64,000 bases of DNA. It comes from Gimesia aquarii. GTDB taxonomy: Bacteria > Planctomycetota > Planctomycetia > Planctomycetales > Planctomycetaceae. The notes below the pieces were generated by a model. The model saw only the letters and a list, made by a program, of their open reading frames with translations. It made no database searches and was not told the DNA's origin. Both the position numbers and the translations under genes were made by a program. Numbering within the stretch: position 1 is the first letter of the stretch; the number at the start of each line of letters is the position of its first letter. Shown here one piece after another: positions 16,865-26,862 of this stretch. The stretch spans positions 372,001 to 436,000 of the forward strand of contig NZ_CP037422.1 in NCBI RefSeq assembly GCF_007748175.1. Reading direction: 5' to 3'.

Positions 16865-17043
16865 GCTGTCCGGAACATTTTATCTGGTAAAACGGTCTTA
16901 TTAGCGTTGAAAGCACTAAATACCACGGTGTCAAAAACACGATTACTTCACAGCAGAAAATAAAAGAGCATTTTCGGTTCCAGGTGACTCTTCCCCCCTA
17001 ACTCTTTTCCATTTCATTACCCTCATAAAAAATGAGTTGCTGT

Positions 17044-17153
17044 AACCACGAAATACACGAAACTCACGAAAATGAATTCTGGATCTCAATGCTTTGACAT
17101 TCAGTTCATACAACACCTGCACAATCTTCATCTCTGATATGTTCGTGTCTTTC
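17044..17153. repeat. degenerate CACGAAA inverted-repeat module
   Basis: ACCACGAAATACACGAAACT near 17045 and TTCGTGTCTTTC at 17142-17153 are inverted with respect to each other and resemble the arms of the module at 3697-3850. About 70 bp lie between the arms. Confidence 0.5.
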
Positions 17154-17566
17154 AGATAGAATCTATTGGGCGGTCTTTGTGCTGCTGCAGTTGCAGTGCT
17201 TTATTGCGGCTGCCTGGTATGCTTTATTTGATTACTTTCAAGGAGGATCTGTCATGTGGTGTTTGGCTTTTCATTTGTTTCCTTTTCTTTTGAGGTGGGG
17301 AAAGGTTTGTTGGTTGAGATGTGATTATCATTGCGAATGGCGCAGGTTGGTCAAGTTTGATATTTGCGCAGTTTTGTCTGAGGGTTGGTACTTTCGTGAC
17401 CAGTGGATCGCTGAATTATGCTCTTGCAGGGTCAAATTGGGTACTATTAGCAGTGAAAATTGGGAACCGGTTTCTAGCTTGCCAACGAAATTCTTGCTCA
17501 AAGGAGCTGGTTTTATAGTGATAACATCATCAGGAGAATTTAAATTCAGCATCCCAAAATTTTTCA

Positions 17567-17621
17567 CTCGCGCGCGCGACGCAGAAGTGAGTAATTTCGT
17601 CAGGGGCGCGGCGGTGTCAAG
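17567..17621 (+). repeat. CG-rich dispersed repeat, copy 2
   Basis: Twenty bases at 17567-17586 are identical to the minus strand of 3249-3268. A GTCAAG motif lies 29 nt further on in both copies. Both copies sit in long non-coding stretches near CACGAAA modules. Confidence 0.7.
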
Positions 17622-18024
17622 TTCAATTTAAGCAGGGAGAATGGAGAAAAATCCAATAGGATATGATGCAAAAACAACCGCCGCTGGAATCGAATCTCGA
17701 AATTCAGCAAGTGGGTTTAGCATTGAAAGAGATTCGTACCCAATAACGGCTCTCCGAGATCGAATCGAAAATAGAACACTTTAATACATAAAATATTATA
17801 ATAGGGAAAAGAGATCATTATTTGACATGGCGATATTGGTAAATGCTGAGAACTCTTTAGTTCGATGTTCTGTCCCTCATCAATCAAGAAAAAACACAGC
17901 TCTAAGTGTTTTTAGCACATTGCCTTATTGTTTCTGCTTTATATGATTGAAGATGGGAGACGCGATCTGCTTTACCACTTTCGATTGACCACCTTAACTT
18001 CCTGCAAAAATTGACGGATCATTA

Positions 18025-19326
18025 ATGTCCTTAAAAGCTCGTAGCATCATATTGATCTGCTTGATCATTCTGATTCCGATTGTAACCTGGCGTACTTTGC
18101 CTGGATTGCCTTCACTTGGCGAGCCACCGGAGATCTATTCTGGTGGAACTTCCTATCCTGAATCTCCGTTGAAGTTCAAAAGAGTCACGGTGGGGCCAAA
18201 ACCAGTCGGGTTACCCCTCATCACGAACGTACAAATTTTAGATTTCAACGGTGATGGGCACAACGATGTGATTGCCTGTGATGCGGGGAGAGGTACTGTG
18301 TCTCTCTTTACGAATCAGGGAAAGGAAACCTGGCAGGAAGAAGTCCTGCTCCGTGACTTAGCAGCGCCTGCACATGCAACCGTTGTAGACATCGATCAAG
18401 ATGGAGATCAGGATATTATTGTTTCCATCTTGGGAAATCTACTTCCCGATGACCGTGTCATTGGTCGCGTTGAGCTCTACGAACGAAAAGAGAATGAGTA
18501 TGTACGGCACGTTATCCTGGATGACGTCAGGCGCGTCGCGGATGTGCAGCCGGGAGACTTTGATGGCGATGGTGATTTGGATTTAGCGGTGGCCGTTTTT
18601 GGTTACAGTCGGGGGGCCGTTCTTTGGCTCGAAAATCGTGGAAACTTACAATTTCGAGATCACGAACTATTGAGAGCCCCAGGAACGATTCATGTGCCCG
18701 TAGCCGATCTTGACGGTGATGGCGATCTTGATATCGCGGCGATTGTCTCGCAGGATGAAGAAGAGTTATGGGCTTTTGAAAATCTGGGAAAAGGAAAATT
18801 CAAAAAGCGACGTCTCTGGATGACAATTAATTTAGATCTTGGAAGCGCGGGTCTGATTAGTGCCGATCTTGATCAAGATGGGGATCAGGATTTAATTTTA
18901 CCTGCGGGCGACAATCTGGAAGATCTCGATGCCTACCCTCAGCCTTACCACGGCTGTCTCTGGTTTGAGAACAAAGGGAATTGGAAGTTTGAACCTCACC
19001 GAATTTCTCATCTCGGAGGGACTTATGCGGCTGATGTAGGCGACCTTGATGGCGATGGGGATTTGGATGTTGTGCTCGTGAGTATGACAAACGACTGGTA
19101 TGATCCCAACACAGCCAGCGTTGTCTGGCTGGAAAATGACGGGAAGCAAAATTTTCAAACCTGGCAGATCGACAATAATCCCATTCATCTCGTTACGGTT
19201 GCGGTAGGCGATCTTAATGGAAACGGCCAGGATGACATCGTCGCCGGTGGTCTCAATTTGCGTAAACCATTTCAGAGAATTGGAAGAATTGCAGCTTGGT
19301 TAAATCTTCATGAGGAGGCTCCATGA
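18025..19326 (+). CDS. VCBS/FG-GAP repeat protein
   Basis: 433 residues. An N-terminal hydrophobic segment (SIILICLIILIPIVTW) is a signal peptide or anchor. The rest is a predicted beta-propeller built from repeats carrying DxDxDG-type calcium sites. I count seven: DFNGDGHND, DIDQDGDQD, DFDGDGDLD, DLDGDGDLD (twice), DLDQDGDQD and DLNGNGQDD. Such extracytoplasmic propellers bind ligands or other proteins. The stop overlaps the ATG of the TPR gene by 4 nt, so the two are co-translated and probably function together. Confidence 0.9.
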   Translation: MSLKARSIILICLIILIPIVTWRTLPGLPSLGEPPEIYSGGTSYPESPLKFKRVTVGPKPVGLPLITNVQILDFNGDGHNDVIACDAGRGTVSLFTNQGKETWQEEVLLRDLAAPAHATVVDIDQDGDQDIIVSILGNLLPDDRVIGRVELYERKENEYVRHVILDDVRRVADVQPGDFDGDGDLDLAVAVFGYSRGAVLWLENRGNLQFRDHELLRAPGTIHVPVADLDGDGDLDIAAIVSQDEEELWAFENLGKGKFKKRRLWMTINLDLGSAGLISADLDQDGDQDLILPAGDNLEDLDAYPQPYHGCLWFENKGNWKFEPHRISHLGGTYAADVGDLDGDGDLDVVLVSMTNDWYDPNTASVVWLENDGKQNFQTWQIDNNPIHLVTVAVGDLNGNGQDDIVAGGLNLRKPFQRIGRIAAWLNLHEEAP

Positions 19327-20717
19327 TCAAATTCGTTCGATTTCTATTAATCCTGTTCGTCATAGAATTAGGATTTTGTGGATATCTGATTGCAAAGCGT
19401 CTTTCTCGACCATTACCCCTATTGCCCGAGGCGGAATATGTTGATCCCCTGATGATGGCAGATTACCGGGAACTCGCAGATCAGGCAGAACAAGGTTCCA
19501 GTAAAGAATGGATGAAATTGGGCCAGGCTTTGTTAGGACAGGGATTTTATAGCTACGCCGAACATTGTTTTCGTCAAGCAGCAAAGCTTGATCCTACGAA
19601 TGATCTAGCGCAAGCCAGCTACGCATTTTGTCTGGAGCGTACAGGCCGTACTCAAGAAAGCACCAGGGAGTATGAAAAATTAGAGGCATCGTCAAGAAAC
19701 AAGTCGACCGCTTTTGCCAATAAAAAGCATGTGTTGTACACAACTGGCAGGAATTATTTACGAGAAGAAAATGCAGCGAAAGCTGAAGAAAAATTTCGAC
19801 AGAACGCGAACTTCCAACCCGCAGATTATCAATTGGCTAAGCTGTTGGTTAGATCGGGCCAGGTTGAGTCGGCATTATCAATCATCGAAAGAAATTTAGA
19901 ACAATCACCCAATTCATTGAATTTCCTTTCTTTATACGCGCAGGCACTGGAAGCATCAGGTCGTGAAGTTGAAGCGATCGAAGCGGCTGAAAAAGTCGAG
20001 CGTGCATTAGAGATCATCCCTCTCAATTTTAATACCGAGTTTATTCAACCTTACAGTGTCCGACATGGGATTGAAAAAGAGGTTGAGGCTTATAACCATT
20101 TGATCAAACGCAATGATATGGACCATCTGGCAGAAAAACTGGAAGAGATATTTCGTCTTCTGGAGGATCGGCCCCTGCCACAGTATAAAGCGACGCTCGT
20201 GAGTATGATTGAAGTTGAGTTCCAACGGAAGAACCCGGAGCGGATGCTGATGCTGATTGAGAAATTAAAAGAACATGGAGTCGAAAATGCAGAATTACTT
20301 CAGTTTAAAGCGGGTGCCTATCTACTTTCAGGCGAGATGGAAAAGGCTGTACCCCTATTACAGCGTGTTTTGAAAATGTCACCCACGATTGAGGTTCATC
20401 AAACTCTGGCGAATTATTATGAGCAGCAGAATGATACCGAAAAACGAGACTATCATCAGGCAAAAATGGCGCTGTTATACGCAATGATTGCTTTTCGAAA
20501 TAATCAACTACCCGCTGCAGAAGAAGCGATACAGCGATCTGTAGATCTCAATCCTCGTGATCCGCAAGCATGGTTCTACTATGCTGAGACTAAACGCCAT
20601 CGGGGTGATTTGGAAGCGGCTCAAACAGCTTATGAGAAATGTATTGAACTCAATCCAAACCATGGTCGTGCGTTGAAGGAATTAAAACGGTTAACGGCAG
20701 GAAAAGATATAAAATAA
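19323..20717 (+). CDS. membrane-anchored TPR protein
   Basis: 464 residues. An N-terminal helix (FLLILFVIELGFCGYLIA) anchors the protein. The remainder is helical TPR repeats, clear at WMKLGQALLGQGFYSYAEHC, at AELLQFKAGAYLLSGEMEKA and near the end at AWFYYAETKRHRGDLEAAQ. TPR solenoids mediate protein-protein contacts. Translational coupling (ATGA overlap) to the propeller protein suggests a two-protein envelope complex. In planctomycetes, FG-GAP and TPR proteins are often paired. The role is unknown. Confidence 0.88.
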   Translation: MIKFVRFLLILFVIELGFCGYLIAKRLSRPLPLLPEAEYVDPLMMADYRELADQAEQGSSKEWMKLGQALLGQGFYSYAEHCFRQAAKLDPTNDLAQASYAFCLERTGRTQESTREYEKLEASSRNKSTAFANKKHVLYTTGRNYLREENAAKAEEKFRQNANFQPADYQLAKLLVRSGQVESALSIIERNLEQSPNSLNFLSLYAQALEASGREVEAIEAAEKVERALEIIPLNFNTEFIQPYSVRHGIEKEVEAYNHLIKRNDMDHLAEKLEEIFRLLEDRPLPQYKATLVSMIEVEFQRKNPERMLMLIEKLKEHGVENAELLQFKAGAYLLSGEMEKAVPLLQRVLKMSPTIEVHQTLANYYEQQNDTEKRDYHQAKMALLYAMIAFRNNQLPAAEEAIQRSVDLNPRDPQAWFYYAETKRHRGDLEAAQTAYEKCIELNPNHGRALKELKRLTAGKDIK

Positions 20718-20736
20718 TAGAAGGCTTGCTTAATCT

Positions 20737-20775
20737 AAAAAGCCCAGTGACTTTAGAATAAGAAACCGGGCTTTT
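20737..20775. terminator. bidirectional terminator
   Basis: AAAAGCCC at 20738-20745 pairs with GGGCTTTT at 20768-20775 around a 22-nt loop, with A and T tracts on the outer sides. It lies between the convergent TPR and DUF1559 genes and can serve both. Confidence 0.7.
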
Positions 20776-20809
20776 GTATTTCTGAAACAGGGCAAGTTTC
20801 GTGATTCAA

Positions 20810-21769
20810 TTAAAACTCACCGACGACTTCTTTTTTATTCGGGGTCACCAAGGCAAGGTAAGTGAGTCGGTCGATATTCTCCGAAAGAAAACGAACACTT
20901 CCATCACCCAAAGTAATATGGATTCCACCTTCGTGACTACTGGAAGCAATCCAGGCACTTCCCCATGTTGCAGAAGAACCATTGATGAGATAAGTTGCAT
21001 TCGCGCCACCACTGTTGGTGACATCGAGTGAAGAGACTCCTGGGTGCCAGGCAACAGTACTTCCTGACAGTCGAGGACCAATCCATAATGCGCCTCTCCA
21101 GGTACAGGGAGAACCTCCACAGTTTGTGGACGTGCTTCCATCGTCTTCGGTTGTTCGTTCGAGAAGAAAAATGGTATTAGTCGTTCCATCTGTTACTGTT
21201 TTCATTCTCGTCGTCGAATTAGCAAACATTACTCCTTGCCTATTATTGGCGCTGGTTGACGCGCTGCAAATATAGTTTGATTTACCAAAGTTGTTCATAT
21301 CTTTATTGATCCCTTCCATGGGGTCCGTTGGGCAAATAAATCCAGGCAGAACTGTTTGTGCTGCGACGATAGCATCCGCAACACTTCCTGTACCATCCTG
21401 GTTTCCATCCATCCAGTTAAAGGCAAAATTTCCTGTCTGTGTACCCACTTCATTGTACAATGGTGCCTGGTCCATAAAGGGGAGAATCATGGTTCCCCAA
21501 CCTAGTGCATTCAAGTTACTTGGTGCTAAATGGGATGTGTTTGTAGCAGGAACATTATCAATGTAGGCAGGCGGAAAAATACGATGTGTTTCGTGGTAGT
21601 TGTGCAATGCCAACCCAAGTTGTTTCATGTTGTTTTTACATGTACTTCGTCGAGCTGCCTCTCGGGCTTGCTGTACTGCTGGTAATAATAGAGCAATCAG
21701 AATCGCGATGATGGCAATGACCACCAGTAGTTCAATCAACGTAAATCCATTTTTTAGAGCGCGTCTCAT
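20810..21769 (-). CDS. DUF1559 protein with prepilin-type N-terminus (paralogue A)
   Basis: 319 residues. The N-terminal type IV prepilin-like sequence ([16 protein letters not shown]) with the cleavage context G/FTLIE is followed by the planctomycete-specific motif [14 protein letters not shown]. The body is the DUF1559 domain, ending in the conserved H-X9-DG motif ([12 protein letters not shown]). These pseudopilin-like proteins are greatly expanded in planctomycetes, and their role is poorly understood. It is followed by a terminator and preceded by a close paralogue 850 bp upstream in the same orientation. Confidence 0.93.
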   Translation of the reverse strand: MRRALKNGFTLIELLVVIAIIAILIALLLPAVQQAREAARRSTCKNNMKQLGLALHNYHETHRIFPPAYIDNVPATNTSHLAPSNLNALGWGTMILPFMDQAPLYNEVGTQTGNFAFNWMDGNQDGTGSVADAIVAAQTVLPGFICPTDPMEGINKDMNNFGKSNYICSASTSANNRQGVMFANSTTRMKTVTDGTTNTIFLLERTTEDDGSTSTNCGGSPCTWRGALWIGPRLSGSTVAWHPGVSSLDVTNSGGANATYLINGSSATWGSAWIASSSHEGGIHITLGDGSVRFLSENIDRLTYLALVTPNKKEVVGEF

Positions 21770-22615
21770 GTTCTTTTTCCTTTAAAAAATAAAATAAGAG
21801 ATCAGAATTGATATGAAAATATCTGTTCCAAAAGAACAAAAAGATTGTTTGATCAAAGGAGTTGCCTGAGAAAAATACAAACTACAATTGGGCAATAATA
21901 AGTTATGTGCCTATGTCAATGATCTATTCAGGGTTGTTTATACTTATTAATACATCAGTCCATTAATATACACACGATTAATTTATTGTCTAGAGACTTT
22001 ATAAATAAAGTCTTTTTTAGAGCTATGATTAAATTTAATAACTAATATTTATTAATAAACAGGTTTCGAGCTATCATTTTGTCGATGTCGACTGAATATC
22101 TAACTCTAAGGGTCTCGTTCTTTTGAGCGGTGTTCTGGAGTGAACAAAATAGTCTTATATGCTTCTAAGAGTACGAGGCTCAAGGGGAGGTGAAATAATC
22201 ACTGTGCAGGGATCTATAAGATAAGTATAAATGAGAGGTAGCAAAACGTATTTGACATCTCGCAGTATCTTGGAGTTGATGACGGAGCACTTAAAATCAG
22301 TAGGGTGATTGAGTGCCATACCTTCAAAAGCTTGCAATGATGGATCGTCAATGCAATATCTTCGTTAGAGGGTTCGGATTGGAGAAGCCTGAGCCATTTC
22401 GTGATTTGGTGATACTTCTCAATGATGAACAACCTGATTTTGTTTTTACGAATCGACCTTGCTCCAATCTGAGAAGATATTTGATTCACTAATAACATCT
22501 GCTTTTAAACTGGCTATTAAAAAAGAGACTCATTAACAAACAAAACCCGGTCACTTGAAAAAGTAACCGGGCTCATTTATTTATTCTAAATGAATGATGG
22601 GAATTTCTGATTCAA
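21770..22615. other. AT-rich spacer between the two DUF1559 genes
   Basis: About 850 bp without a supported gene. It holds the upstream region of paralogue A and, at 22541-22571, the terminator of paralogue B. A minus-strand region at 22155-22498 is open in two overlapping frames but has no recognisable product. It could be an old pseudogene. Confidence 0.5.
22541..22571 (-). terminator. Rho-independent terminator of DUF1559 paralogue B
   Basis: On the minus strand, CCCGGTTACTT / AAGTGACCGGG form an 11-bp stem with one mismatch around a short loop, followed by TTTTG. It lies 45 nt after the stop codon of the gene at 22616. Confidence 0.75.
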
Positions 22616-23602
22616 TTAAAACTCACCGATCACTTCATCACCATTGATTGTGACGAGCGCACGATAAGTTGCAAGATCGATGTTCTCAGAGATGAAACGA
22701 ACGCGACCATCGCCTAACAGAAAGTGTGCCCCCCCCACGTGTGTACTGGAAGCACTCCAGGCAGGTCCCCAACTGATCGTGGAGCCGTTGATCATATAGA
22801 TCGTACTGGCACCACCATTGTTAGCGACATCCAGACCTCTTAAGCTGGTGTGCCATCCTGCTGGAGATGTGTAGTTTCGGGGGCCAATCCATAGACCACC
22901 GGCCCAGTTACACGGAGAACCTCCACAAGCAGTTGAACCTGTAGGGTCACCATCTGTTGTGCGCTCACTAACTAGAATTGTGTTACTGCTCCCGTCAGAA
23001 AGATCTCTCATCTTTGTTCTGGAATTGACAAATAAAGCACCATTTTTAGCATTAGCTCCGGTTGCTGCGCTGGCGAGGTAATTCGATTTTCCATAACTGC
23101 CAGCGTCCCTGTTGATTCCGTCCATCGGGTCTGAAGGACAATTGAAAACTGGCAAAATCACGCGAGATGATGGGATTGCATCGGCGGCAGTACCGTCCAT
23201 TGTTCCATCATGGTTTGCGTCCAGCCAGTTGAAAGTGAAACCGTTTGTTTCAGAACCAATGTTATTATAGAGAGGGGCTTGATCCATAAAGGGTAGGATC
23301 ATGGTTCCCCACCCTAATCCATTTTTATTCTCTGCTTCAGTGGCTCCTGAGTTTAAAGTCGGGAGACTATCAATATAGGCAGGAGGAAACACACGGTGTG
23401 TTTCATGATAGTTGTGTAATGCCAACCCGATCTGCTTCAGGCTATTTTTACATGTACTACGTCGGGCTGCTTCGCGCGCTTGCTGAACGGCTGGTAGCAG
23501 GAGTGCGATCAAGATCGCAATGATAGCGATGACAACCAGTAGCTCAATTAGTGTAAAACCGAACTTCCAGTTAAGAGTGCCTTTACGTCGAATGTTTCTC
23601 AT
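22616..23602 (-). CDS. DUF1559 protein with prepilin-type N-terminus (paralogue B)
   Basis: 328 residues, clearly paralogous to the protein at 20810-21769 over its whole length: same [15 protein letters not shown] segment, [35 protein letters not shown] and a terminal [11 protein letters not shown]. The ATG follows GAGAGGAATG. It is located downstream of a small regulatory-like lipoprotein gene, a combination common in planctomycetes. It may be part of a pseudopilin-like surface structure or secretion apparatus. No experimental role is known to me. Confidence 0.93.
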   Translation of the reverse strand: MRNIRRKGTLNWKFGFTLIELLVVIAIIAILIALLLPAVQQAREAARRSTCKNSLKQIGLALHNYHETHRVFPPAYIDSLPTLNSGATEAENKNGLGWGTMILPFMDQAPLYNNIGSETNGFTFNWLDANHDGTMDGTAADAIPSSRVILPVFNCPSDPMDGINRDAGSYGKSNYLASAATGANAKNGALFVNSRTKMRDLSDGSSNTILVSERTTDGDPTGSTACGGSPCNWAGGLWIGPRNYTSPAGWHTSLRGLDVANNGGASTIYMINGSTISWGPAWSASSTHVGGAHFLLGDGRVRFISENIDLATYRALVTINGDEVIGEF

Positions 23603-23906
23603 TGGAGCGCATTCCTCTCGATGGGAAAAATGAAATATAACTACAGGATTAAGCTAACAATAGATGGTTACAACTACTTGAAGTGAGGGAATATTGAAAA
23701 CAAAGGAGGGCCCATACACCTTATTTTAATAAGATGTACTCAATACTTAATTATAACGTGAAAACAGTATTGATACGACTAATTATCTACAAAAAATCCC
23801 TATATTTGTAGAGAATAGACTTGTGGCCATGTGCGTTTATGTGCACTTTTCAAGTCTGGTTCTTGATTACAAAGTAGGGATTTGATTTTATATTAGTTGT
23901 CGTTTT
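23603..23906. other. AT-rich spacer upstream of DUF1559 paralogue B
   Basis: 304 bp, no gene seen. It separates two genes of the same orientation and should contain a promoter for paralogue B, but I could not place one with confidence. Confidence 0.5.
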
Positions 23907-24326
23907 CTATTTTGATACCAGTTCGAAATTAATGGTATTGTCTCCCTCTTTAACCTCTTCTTTGAGCGTGGTTTTTGAATTGTATTTTGCGGGAATTGGA
24001 TCTTTATAGGTTTTACCAGGAGGCGTAGGTGCCTCTTGAGGTGTTGTAATACTTACTGTGTGTGAGCCGATTACAGCTCCTTTGGTATCTCGCAAATATC
24101 CCAATTCGTATTTTCCCTCTCCATTTGTTTTTCCGTTAGATGGCCGGCCTTGACTAGGGTCGAATGTGACGATGACATCCGCCAACGGTTGACCATCCAT
24201 TGTCACAACTCCAGACACAGTTCCTAGTTTGGGTTGGTCACTTCCAGCTCCACCACCGCATCCAACGGAGAAAACATAAGGGACAAAACACATTAAGGCG
24301 AGCAATAATTTCTTTGAGAAGTTCAT
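23907..24326 (-). CDS. small lipoprotein with carboxypeptidase-regulatory-like fold
   Basis: 139 residues. The signal peptide with the lipobox-like FSVGC (about residues 19-23) is followed by a Gly-rich linker. A transthyretin/CarboxypepD-reg-like beta sandwich follows: VSGVVTMDGQPLADVIVTFD, then GEGKYELGYL and KGAVIGSHTVSITT. This family accompanies DUF1559 genes throughout planctomycetes and is probably displayed on the outside of the membrane. Exact function unknown. Confidence 0.88.
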   Translation of the reverse strand: MNFSKKLLLALMCFVPYVFSVGCGGGAGSDQPKLGTVSGVVTMDGQPLADVIVTFDPSQGRPSNGKTNGEGKYELGYLRDTKGAVIGSHTVSITTPQEAPTPPGKTYKDPIPAKYNSKTTLKEEVKEGDNTINFELVSK

Positions 24327-24678
24327 TGTGGCTCCTGGCGCTATGGGAAATAGGGTGTGATACTATAAAAATGGGGTGAGCTAAAAATCAGATTGTACTC
24401 ATGTATTATCCCGAGTGTCAAACCGTTGGCAAAGAGTTATTTTATGATCGTGATGTGAACTAGTGCCGACTATGCAAAATTTCGAGTGAGAAAAAGTGAC
24501 TTTTGCTTTTAGTCATTCGCAAACACCTGACTTCGAATAATGTGTTGCGAATGTTTTATGTTCAGATCATTGAGTCCTGCAAAATGACCGGTAGATTCTA
24601 GTCAAGATTCATCGTAGACTCAGAGGGATCAAGAGTCGAGGACGATGTTTGAGGGGCACACTTATTGAGGAATTCAAT
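24327..24678. other. intergenic region between divergent genes
   Basis: 352 bp between the divergent lipoprotein and YaiI genes. It must contain two promoters. No distinct operator, hairpin or RNA gene was recognised. Confidence 0.5.
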
Positions 24679-25128
24679 ATGCAAATTTGGGTTGACGCTG
24701 ATGCCTGTCCCACTGAAATTAAGGAATTGTTGTTTCGAGCCGCGAAGCGAACAAAAGTTAAAATAACGCTGGTTGCCAATCAGCCTTTGCGTATACCGCG
24801 CTCGGAATTTATAAACAGTCTGCTTGTTTCTGCAGGCTTGAATGTTGCCGATCAGCGGATTGTGGAGTTAACTCAGCCCGGAGATCTTGTGATTACCGCT
24901 GACATTCCGTTGGCTGCTGATGTGGTTGCTAAAGGTGGGCAGGCTCTCAACCCTCGTGGGGCGCTTTATACAGATGAGAACATTGGGGAGCGGCTCGCGG
25001 TTCGTGACTTAATGGATGATCTGCGGGGGGAAGGTCAGATGACCGGGGGACCGGCCAATTTCAGCGCTAAAGATCGGCAAGCGTTTGCAAATCAACTGGA
25101 TCGCTGGCTGACAGCAGCAAAAGGTTAA
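24679..25128 (+). CDS. yaiI: YaiI/YqxD family protein (DUF188)
   Basis: 149 residues from ATG 24679, chosen because GAGGA lies 8 nt upstream and the family always begins near [11 protein letters not shown]. Conserved segments: [54 protein letters not shown] and [19 protein letters not shown]. The fold is NYN/PIN-like, and a nuclease role is suspected but not shown. It converges on the heme-biosynthesis gene with 5 bp between stops. Confidence 0.92.
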   Translation: MQIWVDADACPTEIKELLFRAAKRTKVKITLVANQPLRIPRSEFINSLLVSAGLNVADQRIVELTQPGDLVITADIPLAADVVAKGGQALNPRGALYTDENIGERLAVRDLMDDLRGEGQMTGGPANFSAKDRQAFANQLDRWLTAAKG

Positions 25129-25133
25129 CACTT

Positions 25134-26696
25134 TCATTCAGGTGTGGATTCTGCATTTGGTGGCAGTGTTGAGATCGAGGATTCCTGTTTTAGAATGGCA
25201 TCAAAAATACCTTTCCAATGATATTCTTCCGCTTCTGCTGTCATTTCTAATCCGACTTCTTTTGCCGCCTGAGTCGTGACCGGACTGATACTGGCTAACT
25301 TAATCTTTTTGCCAAGTTGCTCACGTGCTTTCTCTGTTAAAAGACGATTAAAATTCCGGGCGATCGAGGGGCTGCTCAATCCAATCCAATCTAATTCTCC
25401 TGATTCCAGCAAGCCTATACTTTCTGAATCCCATTCTGTCATATCATGATTTTCATAAACCACGATTTTGTCTACGATTGCAGAAACTGTTGCCAGTTCG
25501 TTCTGTAAAACTTCTCGTCCCCGGTTGGCCCCCGCCCAGAGAATCCTTTGCTGACCGACCAGAGGTTTCATCGCTGCGGCTAGAGCTTCCGCTCGATACT
25601 GAGGAGGAATTAAGTCTGCACGCAGATGAAAGGCATTCAAAGCTTCGGCCGTTGAAGGGCCTATCGTGGCAATCTTCAGATGCGATAATTGTCTGGCATC
25701 AAAGCCCGTTTCCCATAAACGATTCAGAAAATATTGGACGCCATTCGCACTCGTAAAGACTAGCCATTGATATTCTTCGAGCCGCGAAATTGCGTTGTCC
25801 ACGGGAGCCCAGTCTGCTGGACCACTGATTTCGATGGTCGGTAATAGGATCGGTTGCGCACCCATTTTGAGCGCCAGTTTGATTTCTGTCTCTGATTGTT
25901 CCCAGGGACGTGTAATCCCAATTCGTAGACCAAATAAAGGCTTTTGCTCAAACCAGGCAATTTGATCGCGCAACGAAACACATTCTCCAATCACGATCAA
26001 TGAAGGCGCAATCAAACCTGCTTTCTGCACAGAGTCTGGTAAATCGGAAAGCTGACCGCAGACTGTTTTTTGAAACGGGGTCGTTCCACGACTTATGACA
26101 GCCGCTGGTGTGCTTTCAGATTTTCCGGCCCGTATTAATGAACTGACAATATGTTTAATTTTGTGCAAGCCCATATAAAATACGAGTGTTCCAGGGAATT
26201 TTGCCAGGACCTCATAATCTAAGGATGAGCCTGTTTTGTCTGGATTCTCATGGCCGGTAATTAACGCAACGGCAGAGGCATGTGCGCGGTGTGTGATCGA
26301 AATTCCAGCGTAACCAGCGGCCGCAGTTGCGGCTGTAATTCCGGGGATCACTTCAAATTCAATGCCTGCTTCTCTTAACGCAACCGCTTCTTCGCTTCCT
26401 CTACCAAAGATAAAGGGGTCTCCCCCCTTCAATCGAACAACGGTCTTGCCTTCTCGGGCGGCGGTGATCAATCGCTGGTTGATTTCATCCTGCTTCAAAA
26501 TTCGTCGGTTATTACAACCTACGGCCACGCGGCATGTACGTTCGACTTCAGACGAAACATGCTGCAAGAGTAAAGGATTGACGAGGCCATCATAAAGAAT
26601 TAAATCGGCTTGCTTAAGGCATTCAACTCCTTTAATAGTGATTAAACCGGGGTCGCCGGGGCCCGCGCCAACTAGATAAACTTTCCCTTTCGCCAT
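25134..26696 (-). CDS. cobA-hemD: fused uroporphyrinogen-III C-methyltransferase and uroporphyrinogen-III synthase (CobA-HemD)
   Basis: 520 residues from ATG 26696 (a TTG at 26717 is an alternative). Residues 1-250 are the SAM-dependent methyltransferase (VYLVGAGPGDPGLITIKG, VVRLKGGDPFIFGRG, VIPGITAATAAAGYAGI). It makes precorrin-2 from uroporphyrinogen III. Residues from about 265 are HemD, which cyclises hydroxymethylbilane to uroporphyrinogen III (RIGITRPWEQ, WLVFTSANGVQYF, WIGLSSPSIARNF). The fusion puts the last common tetrapyrrole step and the sirohaem/cobalamin branch in one polypeptide, an arrangement known from several phyla. The gene stands alone. Confidence 0.95.
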   Translation of the reverse strand: MAKGKVYLVGAGPGDPGLITIKGVECLKQADLILYDGLVNPLLLQHVSSEVERTCRVAVGCNNRRILKQDEINQRLITAAREGKTVVRLKGGDPFIFGRGSEEAVALREAGIEFEVIPGITAATAAAGYAGISITHRAHASAVALITGHENPDKTGSSLDYEVLAKFPGTLVFYMGLHKIKHIVSSLIRAGKSESTPAAVISRGTTPFQKTVCGQLSDLPDSVQKAGLIAPSLIVIGECVSLRDQIAWFEQKPLFGLRIGITRPWEQSETEIKLALKMGAQPILLPTIEISGPADWAPVDNAISRLEEYQWLVFTSANGVQYFLNRLWETGFDARQLSHLKIATIGPSTAEALNAFHLRADLIPPQYRAEALAAAMKPLVGQQRILWAGANRGREVLQNELATVSAIVDKIVVYENHDMTEWDSESIGLLESGELDWIGLSSPSIARNFNRLLTEKAREQLGKKIKLASISPVTTQAAKEVGLEMTAEAEEYHWKGIFDAILKQESSISTLPPNAESTPE

Positions 26697-26862
26697 AGAA
26701 ATTGTTTCTTTCCGCAACCACCGTTCACTGAAATGAAAAAGTAAACAGGTATTATAGCAGAGTTTGCCGAGATGGCGAATTAGTTAGCCTGTGTCCCGGT
26801 TTATGAACCATTTGGATGAAGCAGAATCATATCGAAGCTGTAATGCTTAAAAGGGACGTGGT

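Larger units (their letters stand above)
16494..18024. other. 1.5-kb gene-poor region
   Basis: Contains the left end of an IS1182-like element (16576-16864), a degenerate CACGAAA repeat pair (17044-17072 and 17142-17153) and copy 2 of the CG-rich repeat (17567-17621). An open frame at 17179-17631 has Trp/Cys-rich composition and ends inside that repeat, so I do not accept it as a gene. Two overlapping short frames at 17641-17784 are also unconvincing. Confidence 0.6.

Noticed and set aside
17179-17631. 150-codon + strand open frame
   Set aside because: Similar odd composition, no recognisable domain, and its end coincides with copy 2 of the CG-rich repeat.
17641-17784. Two overlapping short frames (47 and 27 codons), one amphipathic
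   Set aside because: No ribosome-binding site or known product for either. Could be a decayed gene but not supportable.
22155-22498. Minus-strand region open in two frames between DUF1559 genes
   Set aside because: No match to any family I know, and neither frame has a good start. Possible old pseudogene only.
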